NCBI RefSeq assembly: GCF_003952485.1
Contig: NZ_CP034447.1
Location: 6,090,501-6,154,500 of the forward strand
From: Mesorhizobium sp. M1E.F.Ca.ET.045.02.1.1
GTDB taxonomy: Bacteria; Pseudomonadota; Alphaproteobacteria; Rhizobiales; Rhizobiaceae
DNA: 64,000 nt
Direction of reading: 5' to 3'
This document shows, in pieces, positions 1 through 7,659 of this stretch. The position numbers and the translations under genes are program-made. Below the pieces are notes generated by a model, which was not told the DNA's origin, searched no databases, and saw only the letters and a program-made list of their open reading frames with translations. The first letter of the stretch is position 1, and every line of letters begins with the position of its first letter.

Positions 1-83
1 GCGCCGAAGGATTCGAACTCGCCGATGGCGCTGACGATCTCGGCGCCGTCGTCGCCGGTGATGATGGTGGCATAGCGTGGCAT
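1..83 (-). CDS. 5' end of an unidentified protein (cut by window edge)
   Basis: An open frame starts with ATG at 83 and reads off the left edge of the window. About 27 residues are visible, beginning MPRYATIITGDDGAEIV. The wobble positions are GC-rich, as in the real genes around it, which supports coding. No family can be named from so short a piece. The region to its right (84-562) contains only a palindromic repeat and promoter-like sequence, so this is probably the first gene of a leftward transcript. Confidence 0.5.
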   Translation of the reverse strand, partial: MPRYATIITGDDGAEIVSAIGEFESFG

Positions 84-118
84 GCAAGACTTCCGCAATT
101 CAACTGAAAGGTCGAGTT

Positions 119-335
119 CCCGCCCACCCCCACTGGCCTGCCGGCCATCTCCCCCGCAAAGGGGGAGATTGGATGTCGCGGCCGCTTTCGCCAATTGGCG
201 CAGCAGACAGTAAGAAGGGCCGGCGCGGGAGCTGCTGATCTCCCTCCTTGCGGGGGAGATGGCCGGTCCACCCTCCGCAGCTGCTGCGGAGGACGGGCAG
301 GCCAGAGGGGGGTACTGTCCCGCCAGCGCTCCAGG
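119..335. repeat. Composite palindromic repeat, family B (inverted pair)
   Basis: Two inverted copies of a rhizobial-type intergenic repeat. Each has a core reading ggccatctcccccgcaa...ggggagat, the left copy around 140-175 and the mirrored copy around 238-270, followed by the ccagagggggg tail near 302. Related copies occur at 16105, 19648, 20611, 29111, 44358 and 60681. Nothing else was recognised between 336 and 562. Confidence 0.7.
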
Positions 336-562
336 AATTTTGTGTGCGCTTGCAAAACAAGACCCGCCGGGCGGCGGGTCGTTGGCGCAAATCAGCACCA
401 TGGATAAAATCATAGCATTGCTGCCCTCACCGGGCAACGGCTTTTAGGTAAATATTCCTATTTTCTTTGAGAGCCTCTCCATGGCGCCGCACCACCGCAA
501 ACGCCCGGCCGTCGAAAAACGGCCTGACCGGGACAGGTCGCCGCAGGCGGGCATTTTTGTTT

Positions 563-587
563 GGAACCATGGGCGGTCCGAATGGTT
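563..587 (+). promoter_or_regulatory. Candidate EcfG (general stress sigma factor) promoter
   Basis: GGAAC at 563-567, a 16-base spacer and GGTT at 584-587. This matches the alphaproteobacterial EcfG consensus GGAAC-N16/17-CGTT except for one base of the -10 element. It lies 48 bases before the start of the small secreted protein at 635. Confidence 0.45.
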
Positions 588-634
588 GCGCCCCTAGTCG
601 CGACGCGACGACCTTCGCCAAGAAAGGAGAAATC

Positions 635-961
635 ATGTTTAGAACCATCCTTGCGGCCTCGGCGCTCACGATCGGTCTTGCCACGGCGGCGATGGCGCAG
701 AGTGCCGGCCATATGGGCTCGGGCAACGCAAACGATACGACCGGCATCGGCAGCGGCCAGACGGTTATTCCCAATCCCGACAACAACATCGACACGGGCA
801 CGACCGGCAGCATTTATGGCGGCCCGGCCTATGACGACGGCATGAATTCGAACGCCGACCGCAACTGCGCGCCTGGTCCGCAGGGCGCTCAGCCGGATGC
901 CAGCAACCTGTCGTCCGGAACCACCGCGCCCACCGTCAACGACAACCACTGCGGCAAGTAG
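635..961 (+). CDS. Small secreted protein of unknown function
   Basis: 108 residues. The start at 635 was chosen because AAAGGAG lies seven bases upstream and because it places a clean signal peptide at the N-terminus: basic MFR, a hydrophobic stretch rich in Ala/Leu/Gly, and an AMAQS cleavage site near residue 22. The mature part is rich in Gly, Asn, Asp, Ser and Thr and has two cysteines near residues 70 and 106 that could pair. No catalytic motif is visible. It is preceded by a candidate EcfG promoter and followed by a strong hairpin, so it is probably a single-gene, stress-induced envelope protein. Export is well supported; function is unknown. Confidence 0.75.
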   Translation: MFRTILAASALTIGLATAAMAQSAGHMGSGNANDTTGIGSGQTVIPNPDNNIDTGTTGSIYGGPAYDDGMNSNADRNCAPGPQGAQPDASNLSSGTTAPTVNDNHCGK

Positions 962-982
962 CCTTTGAATTTCGTTGCACTG

Positions 983-1010
983 AGGGCCGTGGAGTTCGCT
1001 CCGCGGCCCT
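983..1010 (+). terminator. Hairpin, probable terminator
   Basis: An 11-base-pair stem (one G-T pair) with a 6-base loop, 983-993 pairing with 1000-1010, lies 22 bases after the stop of the small secreted protein. The run that follows is only moderately T-rich (tgccttt), so termination is likely but not certain. Confidence 0.45.
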
Positions 1011-1039
1011 TGCCTTTGGCGGTCGCGGTCAGCTCGCTG

Positions 1040-1064
1040 GGAACCAGGAGACGCCCCGGCCGTT
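1040..1064 (+). promoter_or_regulatory. EcfG-type promoter, perfect consensus
   Basis: GGAAC at 1040-1044, a 16-base spacer and CGTT at 1061-1064, an exact match to the EcfG consensus. The start codon of the DUF883-like gene is at 1087, so the transcript leader would be only about 15 bases, just enough for its Shine-Dalgarno AAAGGGAG at 1073-1080. Confidence 0.65.
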
Positions 1065-1086
1065 GGATGAAAAAAGGGAGAAAACA

Positions 1087-1530
1087 ATGGCGGACAACGA
1101 CACAAGCACTCAGACAAGCGGCAACGGCAAGGGCACGGTGAGCACCCCGCGCAACAGAGGCGCGTCGCGCAGCGCGCGGTCCTCGGGTGCTTCCGAGGCG
1201 GCGATGAAGAAGCAGATCGCGGAGCTGAAGCGCGAGGTGAGCCGGCTCAACCGGATGCTCTCCGACCAGGCCGAGGAGACGGCTCACGGGTGGTATCAAA
1301 GCGCAGCCGACCGCGCCTCGAACCTCTACAGCAGCGCCACCGGCCGCGCCTCGCGCACGGCCAGGCAATTGCGCAGCCAGGCGCATAGCGTTTCCGAAAC
1401 GGTGCAGCAGAATCCCGGCACGATTTCCACCGCGGTCGCGATCGGCGGACTGTTCGGCGTGCTGATCGGGCTCGCCATCGCCAGAAATTCGCAGCCGGAG
1501 CCCGACTGGTTCCACCGCTGGCATCGCTAA
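1087..1530 (+). CDS. DUF883-like (ElaB/YqjD-type) membrane-anchored protein
   Basis: 147 residues. The start at 1087 has a good ribosome site, AAAGGGAG, and was preferred over an in-frame ATG 24 bases upstream that has none. The first 40 residues are low-complexity (Thr/Ser/Gly/Arg). Residues about 41-65 form a charged helix with a coiled-coil pattern, followed by an alanine-rich amphipathic helix. A Gly/Ala/Ile/Leu transmembrane segment lies at about 116-135, followed by a short basic tail. This layout matches the ElaB/YqjD/DUF883 group, small inner-membrane proteins linked in E. coli to stationary phase and ribosome association. A perfect EcfG promoter lies directly upstream, which supports a stress role. 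The family call is by architecture, not by a diagnostic motif. Confidence 0.7.
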   Translation: MADNDTSTQTSGNGKGTVSTPRNRGASRSARSSGASEAAMKKQIAELKREVSRLNRMLSDQAEETAHGWYQSAADRASNLYSSATGRASRTARQLRSQAHSVSETVQQNPGTISTAVAIGGLFGVLIGLAIARNSQPEPDWFHRWHR

Positions 1531-1534
1531 AGCG

Positions 1535-1640
1535 CGAGGCGGCCTTGCCGCCTCGTCGCTGCCTCATCAACCTTGGCAGGAAAGGCCAAGCGCGAAACGG
1601 TCTTGCCGTCTCGTCGCTGCTCGTAGACAGGAAGGCAGCG
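1535..1640. repeat. Tandem degenerate hairpin repeat after the DUF883-like gene
   Basis: The first unit has a perfect 9-base-pair stem with loop ctt (1535-1555). A second, diverged copy of the same unit (agcgcga..cggtcttgccg..tcgtcgctgc) follows at about 1589-1620. The first hairpin begins five bases after the stop at 1530 and may act as its terminator. Confidence 0.45.
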
Positions 1641-1752
1641 CCGCGAGCCCGGGCTTACTTCCTCGGGCAGTCCTGCCCCGTCTGGCTTGTAATGACTGGT
1701 CATCAGCCGGACCTTATGGAATCATCCCGCATTGGAATCGCGGAGAGCGGGC

Positions 1753-2022
1753 ATGGACAAACCTGCCATGGCATCCGTCTTTCGGATGCGGCATGTGCCA
1801 GCAAGCATTTCGGGCGTTCGCAGCCTGGGCCGGGGCCAGGCCGATCCGATCTTCCACTCGAGGCCGCTCGGCGAAGCCATCCGCTTCATCGCCGAGGCCG
1901 ACGGCCAGTATGATCTGAGCGCCGTCGCCATCTCCTACGGCGACCGCTCGACGCCGCCGCTTGGCAGCCGTGAGGCCAAGCAGCTCTGGACCGAATATGG
2001 CGAACGCCTGATGGAGGCTTAG
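1753..2022 (+). CDS. Hypothetical protein, 89 aa
   Basis: Starts at ATG 1753, preceded by GCGGAG. An in-frame TTG at 1732 would add seven residues. The protein is soluble, without signal peptide or membrane segment. The middle part (residues about 35-60) contains the phrases PLGEAIRFIAEADG and YDLSAVAISYGDRS, and the C-terminus is a charged helix. I recognise no family. It is a single gene between the DUF883-like gene and a lipoprotein gene, in a region of small stress-type genes. Confidence 0.55.
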   Translation: MDKPAMASVFRMRHVPASISGVRSLGRGQADPIFHSRPLGEAIRFIAEADGQYDLSAVAISYGDRSTPPLGSREAKQLWTEYGERLMEA

Positions 2023-2167
2023 ACCTCGCCGGCGGCCGGCCCGCGGCTGCTTTCAATGAGAAATCGTCGCAGTGGACCAGGTTATTTACTTGGAACTCAT
2101 CTGAACCGCCTTGTTCGCGTCATGGAATTTTGCTCGGTTCGGGCGCGATTTGATTTCAGGAGGACAG

Positions 2168-2524
2168 ATGCGTTTCGAAATGCGTTTTGGAGCGGTGCTT
2201 ATCGGCGCCTCACTTCTGGCCGGCTGCACCAGCGCCAAAGAAGGCCAATGGAACAGCGCGCAAGCGGCGATGCAGGGCAGCCCTGCGTTCAAGCGAGGAA
2301 TCATCGCCGACTGCACCAAGCAAATCGGATCGCGCCGTTTGGAGGACAGGCAGACCGTGGCGAAGCTGATGAAGGTCGGTATCGCCCGTGTTCCGGACGC
2401 CTTCTGCAATCGGTTCTTCAATGCGTGGGCGAGCGGCCGGCTTAGCTATCGCGACATTCAGGGCATCCATTCCCAGACGGCCGACAACAGCCGCTTCGTG
2501 CGCATCCTGCAAGGCAGGGAATAG
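2168..2524 (+). CDS. Small lipoprotein of unknown function
   Basis: 118 residues. AGGAGGA at 2159-2165 fixes the start at ATG 2168. The N-terminus is a type II signal peptide with lipobox LAGC, and the invariant cysteine near residue 19 would be lipidated. The mature part is mainly helical, with two further cysteines (near 53 and 78) in the phrases IADCTKQIG and DAFCNRFF. The residue at +2 is Thr, which gives no inner-membrane retention signal by the Lol Asp+2 rule, so outer-membrane sorting is likely. No catalytic residues are recognised. Confidence 0.7.
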   Translation: MRFEMRFGAVLIGASLLAGCTSAKEGQWNSAQAAMQGSPAFKRGIIADCTKQIGSRRLEDRQTVAKLMKVGIARVPDAFCNRFFNAWASGRLSYRDIQGIHSQTADNSRFVRILQGRE

Positions 2525-2665
2525 CGGGACCGCCCGGTCCTCGCTGTCATGCCGAAACGGCCCGCCTAGCTAATCGGGACCGAACACGCAGCGGCACCAA
2601 GCATCGCGCCGGATCGGAAACGCCGCTCGCGCGTTTTTGAGGCGAGGTCAATGGGAGGAAGCGCC

Positions 2666-2971
2666 ATGAACGTCGCCAATCTGCAACTCGAGGGCCTGCT
2701 GATGGCCGTCGCCGCAATCAACCATACTCTCGTGCGCAAGGGGGTGCTGACGGTCGAGGAGATCGACATCGCGCTGCGCAAGGCCGAGGCGGTGGAGACC
2801 GGGGAAGACCGGTCCGAAGGCATGTCGGCGTCGAGCCGCGACGCCGTCAACTTCCCGATCCGGCTGCTCGAACTCGCCAACCAGTGCCAGCCCGAGGCGG
2901 ACATGCCGTCCTTCTCGAAGCTGGCGCGCATGGTCGGCCAGATGAAGGAGCCGTACAACGACCAGATGTGA
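2666..2971 (+). CDS. Hypothetical protein, 101 aa
   Basis: The start at 2666 has GGAGGAA at 2654-2660. An in-frame ATG at 2651 overlaps that ribosome site and was rejected. The protein is soluble and helical. Residues about 8-50 (LLMAVAAINHTLVRKGVLTVEEIDIALRK in part) resemble a helical hairpin seen in small rhizobial proteins of unknown role. There is no signal peptide. It is followed by a single family-A repeat and the convergent DoxX gene. Confidence 0.65.
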   Translation: MNVANLQLEGLLMAVAAINHTLVRKGVLTVEEIDIALRKAEAVETGEDRSEGMSASSRDAVNFPIRLLELANQCQPEADMPSFSKLARMVGQMKEPYNDQM

Positions 2972-3007
2972 GGTCAAGGGAAGCGGTTTCGAGGCAAGTC
3001 GGCGCTG

Positions 3008-3057
3008 CCCCTCATCCGCCTTCGGCACCTTCTCCCCGTAAACGGGGAGAAGGGAAG
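3008..3057. repeat. Palindromic repeat, family A (single copy)
   Basis: cccctcatccg followed by ccttctccccg..cggggagaaggg. It is one arm of the repeat that elsewhere in the window occurs as inverted pairs (3561-3748, 26972-27153, 42108-42297, 55665-55852). It lies between two convergent genes and its inner hairpin may terminate either. Confidence 0.7.
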
Positions 3058-3058
3058 T

Positions 3059-3478
3059 TCACGCCCTGCTCGGCCAGCCCTGGCGCACCGCGAGCACGCT
3101 GCCCGCGCCGTGCGCTGCGGCGAAGAGCAGGCCGGCGGCGAACGGGAAATGCGACATGAAGGCGCCGAACTCGGCCTGGTTACCGGCCCAGTGCGACGGG
3201 CCGTGGAAGGCAAAGCCGAGGAAGACGACATAGACCGCGCCGATCAGCGCCAGCGGCGTCATGAAGGCGCCGGTGAGAAAAGCGATCACCAGCAGCGTTT
3301 CGAGGATCGCGGCGCACCAGGCCAGAAACAGCGGGAACGGGAAGCCGGCCGCGGCGATATAGCCGGCGGTCGCCCCCATATCCATGAATTTGAAGGCCAC
3401 CCCCATCGCGAACATGGCGGCGAAGATCAGGCGGGCGATGAGAATGGCGGCGGTCTGCCAGGTCGATTGCGTTTCCAC
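3059..3478 (-). CDS. DoxX-family membrane protein
   Basis: 139 residues starting at GTG 3478, which has GGAGG a few bases upstream. A longer frame from 3514 lacks a ribosome site. Four transmembrane helices are visible, at about 10-30, 45-65, 70-90 and 105-130. The first contains the family pattern LIARLIFAAMFAMGVAFKFMD and the second AWCAAILETLLVIAFLTG. DoxX/DoxD-like proteins are four-helix inner-membrane proteins connected with quinone or thiol redox chemistry, but most members have no proven function. It is a single gene flanked by family-A repeats. Confidence 0.8.
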   Translation of the reverse strand: METQSTWQTAAILIARLIFAAMFAMGVAFKFMDMGATAGYIAAAGFPFPLFLAWCAAILETLLVIAFLTGAFMTPLALIGAVYVVFLGFAFHGPSHWAGNQAEFGAFMSHFPFAAGLLFAAAHGAGSVLAVRQGWPSRA

Positions 3479-3560
3479 GTTTGTCCTCCGGTTGGAGCGG
3501 TCGATATGCTCCAAGGACGAACGAAGGGCGATGGTTCCGACAAGGGGTGGAAATTTTTCT

Positions 3561-3748
3561 CCTTCTCCCCTTGTGGGAGAAGGTGGATCGGCGCGAGCGC
3601 CGAGACGGATGAGGGGTGCCGGAAGAAGGCGACCTAAAAAGGCCTAGCAATTTTAAGCGCTTAGGTCTTCAAAGCCACACTCCGTCCAACACCCCTCATC
3701 CGTCCGAGCTTCGCTCGGACACCTTCTCCCGCAAGGGGAGAAGGGGCG
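3561..3748. repeat. Composite palindromic repeat, family A (inverted pair)
   Basis: The forward arm (ccttctccccttgtggg..gatgagggg) at 3561-3617 and the reverse arm (acccctcatccg..ccttctcccgcaaggggagaagg) at 3686-3748 enclose about 70 unrelated bases. The same inverted arrangement recurs four more times in the window, which suggests a small non-autonomous mobile unit rather than separate palindromes. Confidence 0.75.
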
Positions 3749-3754
3749 CCGGCC

Positions 3755-4510
3755 CTACCCCGCCTTCGCCTGCCGCGGATGGCTGATCGAGTCCCGCACG
3801 GTGCCGTAGGACGCGCCCCAGCGGTCGGTCATGTCGCAGCGTATGTCCCAGAGCTCGGGGAAGAAGCGGTGGCGGGCGCCGCCTTCGAGGATTTCCACCG
3901 GTCGGCCTTTGAGCGACTTCGCGCCGAGCCCGATCGAGCGGTGGATGAGATAAAGGTGGTTGGCGCGGAATTTCTGGAAGAGCTCGTCGAACTCAATCAG
4001 CGCCTCGGCAACGACGTAAGCGTCACCATGGTCGTAGTGGGCGTCGTAGATGTCCTCGACCGAGAGTCCACGGCCGTCGAGATAGGAGTGCTTGAAGGCC
4101 CGCCAGAGGTCCGGCGGCAGGCGCAGGATGAGCTTGAAGCCCGGCGACTCCTGGCCGCTGCCATTGCCGAGCTCGAGGCGTATCTGCTGATACTCTTTGG
4201 GCGACATGGTCTCCAGCAGGTCGAGCTGCGCCGTCATCATGCGCATCAGCCGGTGCACGCGGCCCATGAGCGTGACGATGCGATGCGTATCCTCTCTCTC
4301 CAGATAATCGAGGACGTCGACCAGCGTGTAGGCGATGAGCTTCATCCACAGCTCCTCGACCTGGTGCACGATCTGGAACTGCAACTCGTCGGCGTTGACC
4401 ATCTCGGCGAGCGGCTTCTGGCAGGTGAGCAGTTGGTCGCATTTGAGATAAACGCCGTAGTCGCGCATTTCGGGCGCCTCGATGCGGGCGTGATAGTCCG
4501 ATTTGTCCAT
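3755..4510 (-). CDS. Tryptophan 2,3-dioxygenase-like haem protein
   Basis: 251 residues, start ATG 4510 with GAGGAGGA upstream. It matches the helical tryptophan/indoleamine dioxygenase family. YLKCDQLLTCQ (residues 21-31) opens the fold, FQIVHQVEELWMKLI (45-59) contains the distal-pocket His49, SGQESPGF (118-125) is the substrate-side loop, and His185 in ANHLYLIHRSIG aligns with the proximal haem ligand. The usual glycine-rich GTGGS loop after that ligand is absent and replaced by a longer segment, so this is a divergent member. Known enzymes convert tryptophan to N-formylkynurenine in the cytoplasm. It is transcribed divergently from an Lrp/AsnC regulator across 142 bases, which suggests amino-acid-responsive control. 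The substrate could be another indole. Confidence 0.8.
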   Translation of the reverse strand: MDKSDYHARIEAPEMRDYGVYLKCDQLLTCQKPLAEMVNADELQFQIVHQVEELWMKLIAYTLVDVLDYLEREDTHRIVTLMGRVHRLMRMMTAQLDLLETMSPKEYQQIRLELGNGSGQESPGFKLILRLPPDLWRAFKHSYLDGRGLSVEDIYDAHYDHGDAYVVAEALIEFDELFQKFRANHLYLIHRSIGLGAKSLKGRPVEILEGGARHRFFPELWDIRCDMTDRWGASYGTVRDSISHPRQAKAG

Positions 4511-4652
4511 GGCTCATCCTCCTCGCACGGGCATGTTCGACGGATGCCCAAAGAATAGCGCTTTCGGCTTGAACATTGTTCCTTTCTGTTATCCAATTCG
4601 GCGAAATCGAAGGACAATTCATCGCCTTTTATAGAGTTTTGGAGAACGAAAT

Positions 4653-5120
4653 ATGCTGGACGCCGTCGACCGCAAAATCGTTGCCGCCCTCGAACGCGAC
4701 GCGCGCATCTCCTTCGGCGAACTAGCCGAAGAGGTTGGCCTGAGCAAGACGCCGTGCTGGAAACGGGTGAAGGCACTTGAGGATGCAGGCGCCATCCGCG
4801 GCTATTCCACCCGCATCGATCCGGCGGCGATCGGCTTCGGCATCGAGGCCTTCATCCAGGTGTCGATCGACTTTGAGGTCTCGGACGCCTTCGAGGCGGC
4901 CGTGAAGAAGCATCCGCTGATCCGCCGCTGCTACGCCACGACCGGCGAGGCCGACTATCTGTTGCAGATCGTCACCGTCGACATGAGGGCGCTGGACAGG
5001 ATGCTGCGCGAGGAACTCAGCCGGCTGCCCGGCGTGCGCCGCACCGTGACCTCGATGGCGATGCGCGAGATCAAGGGCGATATCTCGTTCGCCGACGCCG
5101 CGGCGCATGCGCTGACATAA
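4653..5120 (+). CDS. Lrp/AsnC-family transcriptional regulator
   Basis: 155 residues. Residues 1-60 are the winged helix-turn-helix (LDAVDRKIVAALERDARIS, then the recognition helix in LSKTPCWKRVKAL). Residues 65-145 are the AsnC ligand-binding (RAM) domain, with the pattern CYATTGEADYLLQIVTVD. The family binds amino acids and forms dimers and octamers on DNA. It is divergent from the tryptophan-dioxygenase-like gene, so the shared 142-base region probably carries its operator and the ligand may be tryptophan or a related compound (inference). Length is normal for the family. Confidence 0.9.
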   Translation: MLDAVDRKIVAALERDARISFGELAEEVGLSKTPCWKRVKALEDAGAIRGYSTRIDPAAIGFGIEAFIQVSIDFEVSDAFEAAVKKHPLIRRCYATTGEADYLLQIVTVDMRALDRMLREELSRLPGVRRTVTSMAMREIKGDISFADAAAHALT

Positions 5121-5173
5121 GTCACGGCGGCAAAGATCAAAGAGACGTCGGCGGGACAGAGCGCGAAGGAACG

Positions 5174-5359
5174 CTACGGTAGGTATTCGGAGGTCACCTC
5201 CGGGCCAGGCTGAAGATCCTCGTGACGAGTTCCGTCCCGCGCTACCTCTTCCTTTTCCGCATCGGCCTTGCGCTTCGGGCACTCCTCGAAATCATGGTCG
5301 CGGCCACCGCAATAGGAGCAGCATTTGGCAGGCTTATCGGGGTGGAGCATCGAGGCCAT
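5174..5359 (-). CDS. Small zinc-knuckle (CCHC) protein
   Basis: About 61 residues if started at ATG 5359. A frame from GTG 5482 would give 102 residues but its first part is poorly coding-like. Residues about 14-27 read CSYCGGRDHDFEEC, an exact C-x2-C-x4-H-x4-C zinc knuckle, followed by a charged tail rich in Lys, Glu and Asp. CCHC knuckles bind single-stranded nucleic acid in eukaryotic and retroviral proteins and are uncommon in bacteria. Wobble bases in this part are GC-rich, supporting coding. The gene follows the SPW membrane protein gene on the same strand and may be co-transcribed. The start is uncertain. Confidence 0.5.
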   Translation of the reverse strand: MASMLHPDKPAKCCSYCGGRDHDFEECPKRKADAEKEEVARDGTRHEDLQPGPEVTSEYLP

Positions 5360-5485
5360 TCCCAAGAATGCGCGAAAAGGTTTCCGGTTGCAGCAATGCG
5401 TGAAGCCGCCGCAACCACCCAATGCCCCACTGTCAAAATCAAAGGAGCTCGCCGCTTGCGCGGCGGGCTCCCGCTCAGTCACCGC

Positions 5486-5839
5486 TCACGCATGCGCGTG
5501 GGGATGACGGAAGTCCCAGACGGCATAGGCCGATGCCGCGATCACCAGCACGCCGAGAACGACATGCGTGGCCATCACATTCGTGTCGGCCGCAAAGCCC
5601 AGCAGCCAGGGCGACACGATCAGCCAGAGCCCGAGGGCCATATTTACCCATTCTTCCCATTCTGCGAACACCGAAAGCGTCGCGAGCGCCAGAGCGCCGA
5701 GCGCAACGCCGACAATCCAGGCGTTCCACGCGGGCACCATTACCGCGGTGAATCCGATGACCCAGGGTGAGATGAACAGGCAGATCGCAAGGACCAGAGT
5801 GATCCAGTCCATGCTCTTTCTCGCTTCCATCATTGCCAT
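5486..5839 (-). CDS. SPW-repeat membrane protein
   Basis: 117 residues with GGAGGTTGTC before ATG 5839. Four transmembrane helices are arranged as two similar halves, each containing the hallmark Ser-Pro-Trp: FISPWVIGF near residue 20 and IVSPWLLGF near residue 80. The C-terminus is short and histidine-rich (RHPHAHA). SPW proteins are inner-membrane proteins of unknown function, often next to stress or sugar-nucleotide genes. The downstream zinc-knuckle gene on the same strand could form a two-gene unit with it. Confidence 0.85.
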   Translation of the reverse strand: MAMMEARKSMDWITLVLAICLFISPWVIGFTAVMVPAWNAWIVGVALGALALATLSVFAEWEEWVNMALGLWLIVSPWLLGFAADTNVMATHVVLGVLVIAASAYAVWDFRHPHAHA

Positions 5840-5993
5840 GACAACCTCCATGGATGAAGCTTGACCAAAGCAACTCACTTCGCGTGGACATTGCACGCTC
5901 ACTCATTGATATAATTACGTTTTGTGAAGCTGCAAGGACGCGAGCCGGCAACCGCGGCTTGCGCCCTGCCCGGTGCCAGACGGCAAATACCTC

Positions 5994-7046
5994 TCAAACG
6001 CTGAAGTCGCCTTCGCCTTCCGCCCCCAGCTGCGGGACGACGATAGCCTCGAGCGGCGCCGTCAGCGACCATTTCAGCTCGCCGGGCGAGCGTTCGAGGC
6101 TGGAGGTTCCGCCAAGCGATTGCGGCGCCACGCGCTGCAGCACCACCGTGCCGAAGCCTTTTCGTGTGGACTCGTTCGTCTCGCTCTGTCCGCCGGGGTG
6201 GTTCAACGCCTCCTGCCAGACAAGGTGAAACCGGCGCCGGGCCTCCGGGCCGGTGTCGACCGTCCAGGTGATCTCGACATTGCCGCCCTCACCCGCCAGC
6301 GCGCCATATTTCGACGAATTGGTGCCGAGTTCGTGGAAGGCCATGCCGAGATTCTGCACGGCGTTCGACTGCAGCGTCAGCAGCGGGCCAGAGAGCGAGA
6401 TGCGCTCCTCATGGCCGAACGGCTTCAGATGCTCCTGGATGAGATCGAAGAGGCTCGCCCCCGCCCATTCCGAAGTGACCAGAAGATCGTGCGAGCGCGA
6501 CAGCGCCATGATGCGCGCACGGATCATCTCCTCGAACTCGCCGGGATCGGTCGAACGCTTGCTGGTTTCGCGGACCATCGACAGGATGACCGCGAACTGG
6601 TTCTTCACGCGATGGTTGACCTCACGCATCAGGAGCCGGATGCGGCGCTCGCTTTCCTTGGAGGCGGTGATATCGCGAGCTATCGTGGACGCGCCGACAA
6701 TCTGGCCGGAAAGGTTCCTGATCGGCGAAACCGTGATGGAAACAGCAATCAGCGAGCCGTCCTTGCGCTTTCGCGTCGTGTCGAGGCTCGCCACGCCCTC
6801 GCCCCTGCGGATGCGGCCGATAATGTCACTTTCCTCGTCCTGCAGGCGCTCGGGGATCAGCATCAGGATCGACTGGCCGATGACCTCCTCGGCTTTATAG
6901 CCGAACATGCGCTCGGCCGCGTGGTTCCAGTCGGTGATGATGCTGTTCAGATTCTTGCCAATGATGGCGTCGAATGAGGAATCGACAATGGCCGCCAGCC
7001 GCGCATCGGCGTTGCTGATTTGTGATGCCCTGCCCCCGGATTTCAC
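5994..7046 (-). CDS. PAS-domain HWE-family sensor histidine kinase
   Basis: 350 residues, GTG start. A PAS domain spans about 12-130 (FDAIIGKNLNSIITDWNHAA; then the PAC part SPIRNLSGQIVGASTIARDIT). The kinase begins with LLMREVNHRVKNQ, in which His145 is the likely phosphorylated residue. The ATP-binding domain shows AFHELGTNSSKYGAL (His-Glu and Asn box) and LVWQE, which together define the HWE family common in rhizobia and often linked to general stress or light signalling. No membrane segment is present, so it is a soluble cytoplasmic sensor. No response regulator gene is adjacent. HWE kinases can feed the PhyR-EcfG pathway, which fits the EcfG-type promoters nearby, but that link is inference. 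Confidence 0.88.
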   Translation of the reverse strand: MKSGGRASQISNADARLAAIVDSSFDAIIGKNLNSIITDWNHAAERMFGYKAEEVIGQSILMLIPERLQDEESDIIGRIRRGEGVASLDTTRKRKDGSLIAVSITVSPIRNLSGQIVGASTIARDITASKESERRIRLLMREVNHRVKNQFAVILSMVRETSKRSTDPGEFEEMIRARIMALSRSHDLLVTSEWAGASLFDLIQEHLKPFGHEERISLSGPLLTLQSNAVQNLGMAFHELGTNSSKYGALAGEGGNVEITWTVDTGPEARRRFHLVWQEALNHPGGQSETNESTRKGFGTVVLQRVAPQSLGGTSSLERSPGELKWSLTAPLEAIVVPQLGAEGEGDFSV

Positions 7047-7144
7047 TGTTCCCTGCCCCTGGATTGCGCCAAGGCGTTAGTTAGCGCACTTGCGGATCAA
7101 GACAACAACCCGCAAAAGATGAAAAGATGAGATGCCATCTTGCT

Positions 7145-7390
7145 CTAAGTCTCGGAGCGATCGGGGTTTTCGTCGCCTTTGGCGGTCGGCGACAGCACAC
7201 CGAAGTCCTGCGACTTGACGCCGGTCTCGGCGGTCAGGAAACCTTCCGCCGCGAGACCCCGGCGCAAAAGCTCGCGTACGGCAGCGGAACGGCTCGGCAT
7301 TCGTTTGTCGAAGCGCCAGTTCTCGACTGCCGCCAGTTCCTCCTCGGTCAACATGATCTGCAGCCGCTGCGGTCGCTCCAACTCAGCCAC
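7145..7390 (-). CDS. Ribbon-helix-helix-type small DNA-binding protein
   Basis: 81 residues. GTG 7390 was chosen because GGGAGG lies five bases upstream; a TTG 21 bases earlier is possible. Residues 8-45 follow the ribbon-helix-helix plan: a short strand (QRLQIML), a first helix (TEEELAAVENWRFDKR), and a second helix starting at MPSRSAAVRELLRRGL. The remaining 35 residues are a polar tail. Proteins of this kind bind DNA as dimers and often repress their own gene. A perfect 13-base palindrome lies 42 bases upstream of the start. No toxin gene is adjacent on the same strand. Confidence 0.6.
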   Translation of the reverse strand: MAELERPQRLQIMLTEEELAAVENWRFDKRMPSRSAAVRELLRRGLAAEGFLTAETGVKSQDFGVLSPTAKGDENPDRSET

Positions 7391-7432
7391 TTCAGCCTCC
7401 CAAGAGACCAATACCAGGAATGAGTATGTGTC

Positions 7433-7540
7433 TCACTATGAGTGAAAATGGGAAACAGCACGCAGAACGTCAAGGTTGCTCGATAGGCAAAAGGCGGATG
7501 ACCCTAACGATGCGGGTGATACCACGAAATCACATTCGTG
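7433..7540. promoter_or_regulatory. Palindromic sites in an AT-rich divergent intergenic region
   Basis: The 270-base region between the ribbon-helix-helix gene and the divergent gene at 7660 holds a perfect 13-base palindrome TCACTATGAGTGA (7433-7445) and an inverted repeat CACGAA-n5-TTCGTG (7524-7540). The stretch 7545-7595 is unusually AT-rich for this chromosome. These are plausible operators and promoters for one or both genes. The link to the ribbon-helix-helix protein is inferred from position. Confidence 0.35.
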
Positions 7541-7659
7541 ATACTATGCTAACTATTTGTTTTATTTATGAATTTTTACATTTTCCTATTGCTATTCGCC
7601 CGATACGGGCGCATGGTGCGAACAGAGGGACAAACCGTCCGCGAAAGGAGGGTTTTCCG

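Noticed and set aside
2092..2116. GGAAC before the lipoprotein gene as a further EcfG promoter
   Set aside because: With a 16-base spacer the -10 is GTTC, and TGTT occurs only with a 15-base spacer; outside the accepted pattern.
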